DNA from: Mycoemilia scoparia
Taxonomy: Eukaryota; Kickxellomycota; Kickxellomycetes; Kickxellales; Kickxellaceae
Assembly: GCA_027575805.1 (NCBI GenBank)
Contig: JANBPU010000309.1
Span: 1 to 18,003 of the forward strand
Length of the DNA stretch: 18,003 nt
Direction of reading: 5' to 3'
Shown: positions 17,493-18,003 of the stretch, piece after piece
How the letters are laid out: each line of letters opens with the position of its first letter
How positions within the stretch are numbered: position 1 is the first letter of the stretch
Notes under the pieces: generated by a model
Told to the model about the DNA's origin: nothing
Databases searched by the model: none
What the model saw: only the letters and a program-made list of their open reading frames with translations
Position numbers and translations under genes: made by a program

Positions 17493-17776
17493 CTTATAAT
17501 CCTTTCTGATGTCCTTTTATGATAGTGGTTTTTTTGCTTCAAACTCCGTTCAAATACAAATTGAGGTCATTTTAAAACTACATATATAGTTTTTGTGCGA
17601 TTCTTTGGGTTTAGCAATATAATAACGAGGATTGCAACCGTCAGTGAATAATAATGATAATAGAAAAATGCAAAAGTGTGAGAATTTGATGCTATGTAGC
17701 AGCAGTGGGAAGTAAAATGTGTGTTAGGGTCTGTGCTCAAGATCGATGGGTAGAATAAAATACAGTCAAAGGGACC
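17493..17776. other. Intergenic stretch, no gene recognised
   Basis: 3' flank of the cysteine-rich gene and downstream flank of the minus-strand tRNA-Thr. No coding frame or RNA beyond the tRNA is supported. Confidence 0.5.
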
Positions 17777-17783
17777 AAAAAAA
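17777..17783 (-). terminator. RNA polymerase III terminator of tRNA-Thr
   Basis: Seven A residues on the plus strand read as seven T on the minus strand, seven bases past the tRNA 3' end. Confidence 0.8.
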
Positions 17784-17790
17784 GGAATTT

Positions 17791-17863
17791 TGCCTTCTGC
17801 CGGAATCGAACCGGCGACCTTCCGCTTACTAGGCGGACGCTCTGCCATCTGAGCCAAGAAGGC
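17791..17863 (-). tRNA. tRNA-Thr (anticodon AGT)
   Basis: On the minus strand the 73 nt fold into a complete cloverleaf with a perfect 7-bp acceptor stem (GCCTTCT / AGAAGGC). The D-arm is GCTC..GAGC, the anticodon stem TCCGC/GCGGA with loop CTAGTAA, and the T-arm GCCGG TTCGATT CCGGC. The anticodon AGT (read as IGT after deamination) decodes ACU and ACC threonine codons. There is no intron. The discriminator is A and the 3' CCA is not encoded. Confidence 0.96.
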
Positions 17864-18003
17864 TTGAAAGACCGGCGCCTTTCTGTGGCTGGGATTTGTG
17901 CCCAAAGTACTTATATGACGCACTTGTTTTTCTTTTGTGGCTGACCCCTAACCCTGCTCTTTTTTGATTGTTCTTTTCAACATATCAAGCCACACTCTAT
18001 CTG

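Noticed and set aside
17170..17499. 109-codon plus-strand frame inside the cysteine-rich gene
   Set aside because: Out-of-frame shadow without signal peptide or cysteine pattern.
17567..17923. 118-codon minus-strand frame
   Set aside because: It runs straight through the tRNA-Thr gene, so it is not a protein gene.
1..18003. Spliceosomal U RNAs, SRP RNA, CRISPR arrays, biosynthetic clusters or viral genes
   Set aside because: I scanned for conserved motifs such as the U1 5' end and the U6 ACAGAGA box and for regularly spaced repeats. None was found.

Overview
The window is nuclear DNA of a fungus. It holds two eukaryotic tRNA genes (one with an intron directly 3' of the anticodon loop), short GT-AG spliceosomal introns of about 80-110 nt, and a full set of conserved fungal housekeeping genes. 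These are SPT7 (SAGA), the beta subunit of actin capping protein, a Nup53/Nup35-family nucleoporin, a mitochondrial-type DEAD-box helicase and RAD10/ERCC1. The DNA is AT-rich, and the proteins carry many Asn, Thr, Ser, Gly and Gln tracts. The intron-rich RAD10 argues against a typical budding yeast. An early-diverging filamentous fungus is plausible, but the lineage cannot be fixed from the sequence alone.

Layout: tRNA-Ala(CGC) at 83-165 (+), followed by a possible shrunken tRNA-Ala remnant; an unrecognised multi-pass membrane protein at 770-1387 (-); an intergenic stretch with one inverted-repeat element; SPT7 at 2670-6623 (-); a 1.8-kb gene-free stretch with two abutting inverted-repeat elements; capping protein beta at 8414-9331 (-); an 824-bp divergent promoter; the NUP53-like gene at 10156-12204 (+, one intron); a short convergent spacer with an AT microsatellite; the DEAD-box helicase at 12516-14435 (-); RAD10 at 14603-16228 (-, eight exons that I assembled by hand); a small secreted cysteine-rich protein with a chitin-binding-like cysteine pattern at 17100-17492 (+); and tRNA-Thr(AGT) at 17791-17863 (-).

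The genes do not form a pathway. They serve separate cell functions (transcription, actin dynamics, nuclear pore, mitochondrial RNA, DNA repair, cell surface) and sit side by side as is usual in fungi. The most distinctive non-genic feature is a family of five short palindromic elements (97-122 bp, about 26-bp terminal inverted repeats starting ATATGGG) that look like MITEs. One lies inside RAD10 intron 6 and another just upstream of RAD10. I see no clearly new multi-gene system. The best leads are this repeat family, the secreted cysteine-rich protein, the altered motif VI and insertions of the helicase, and the unrecognised membrane protein.
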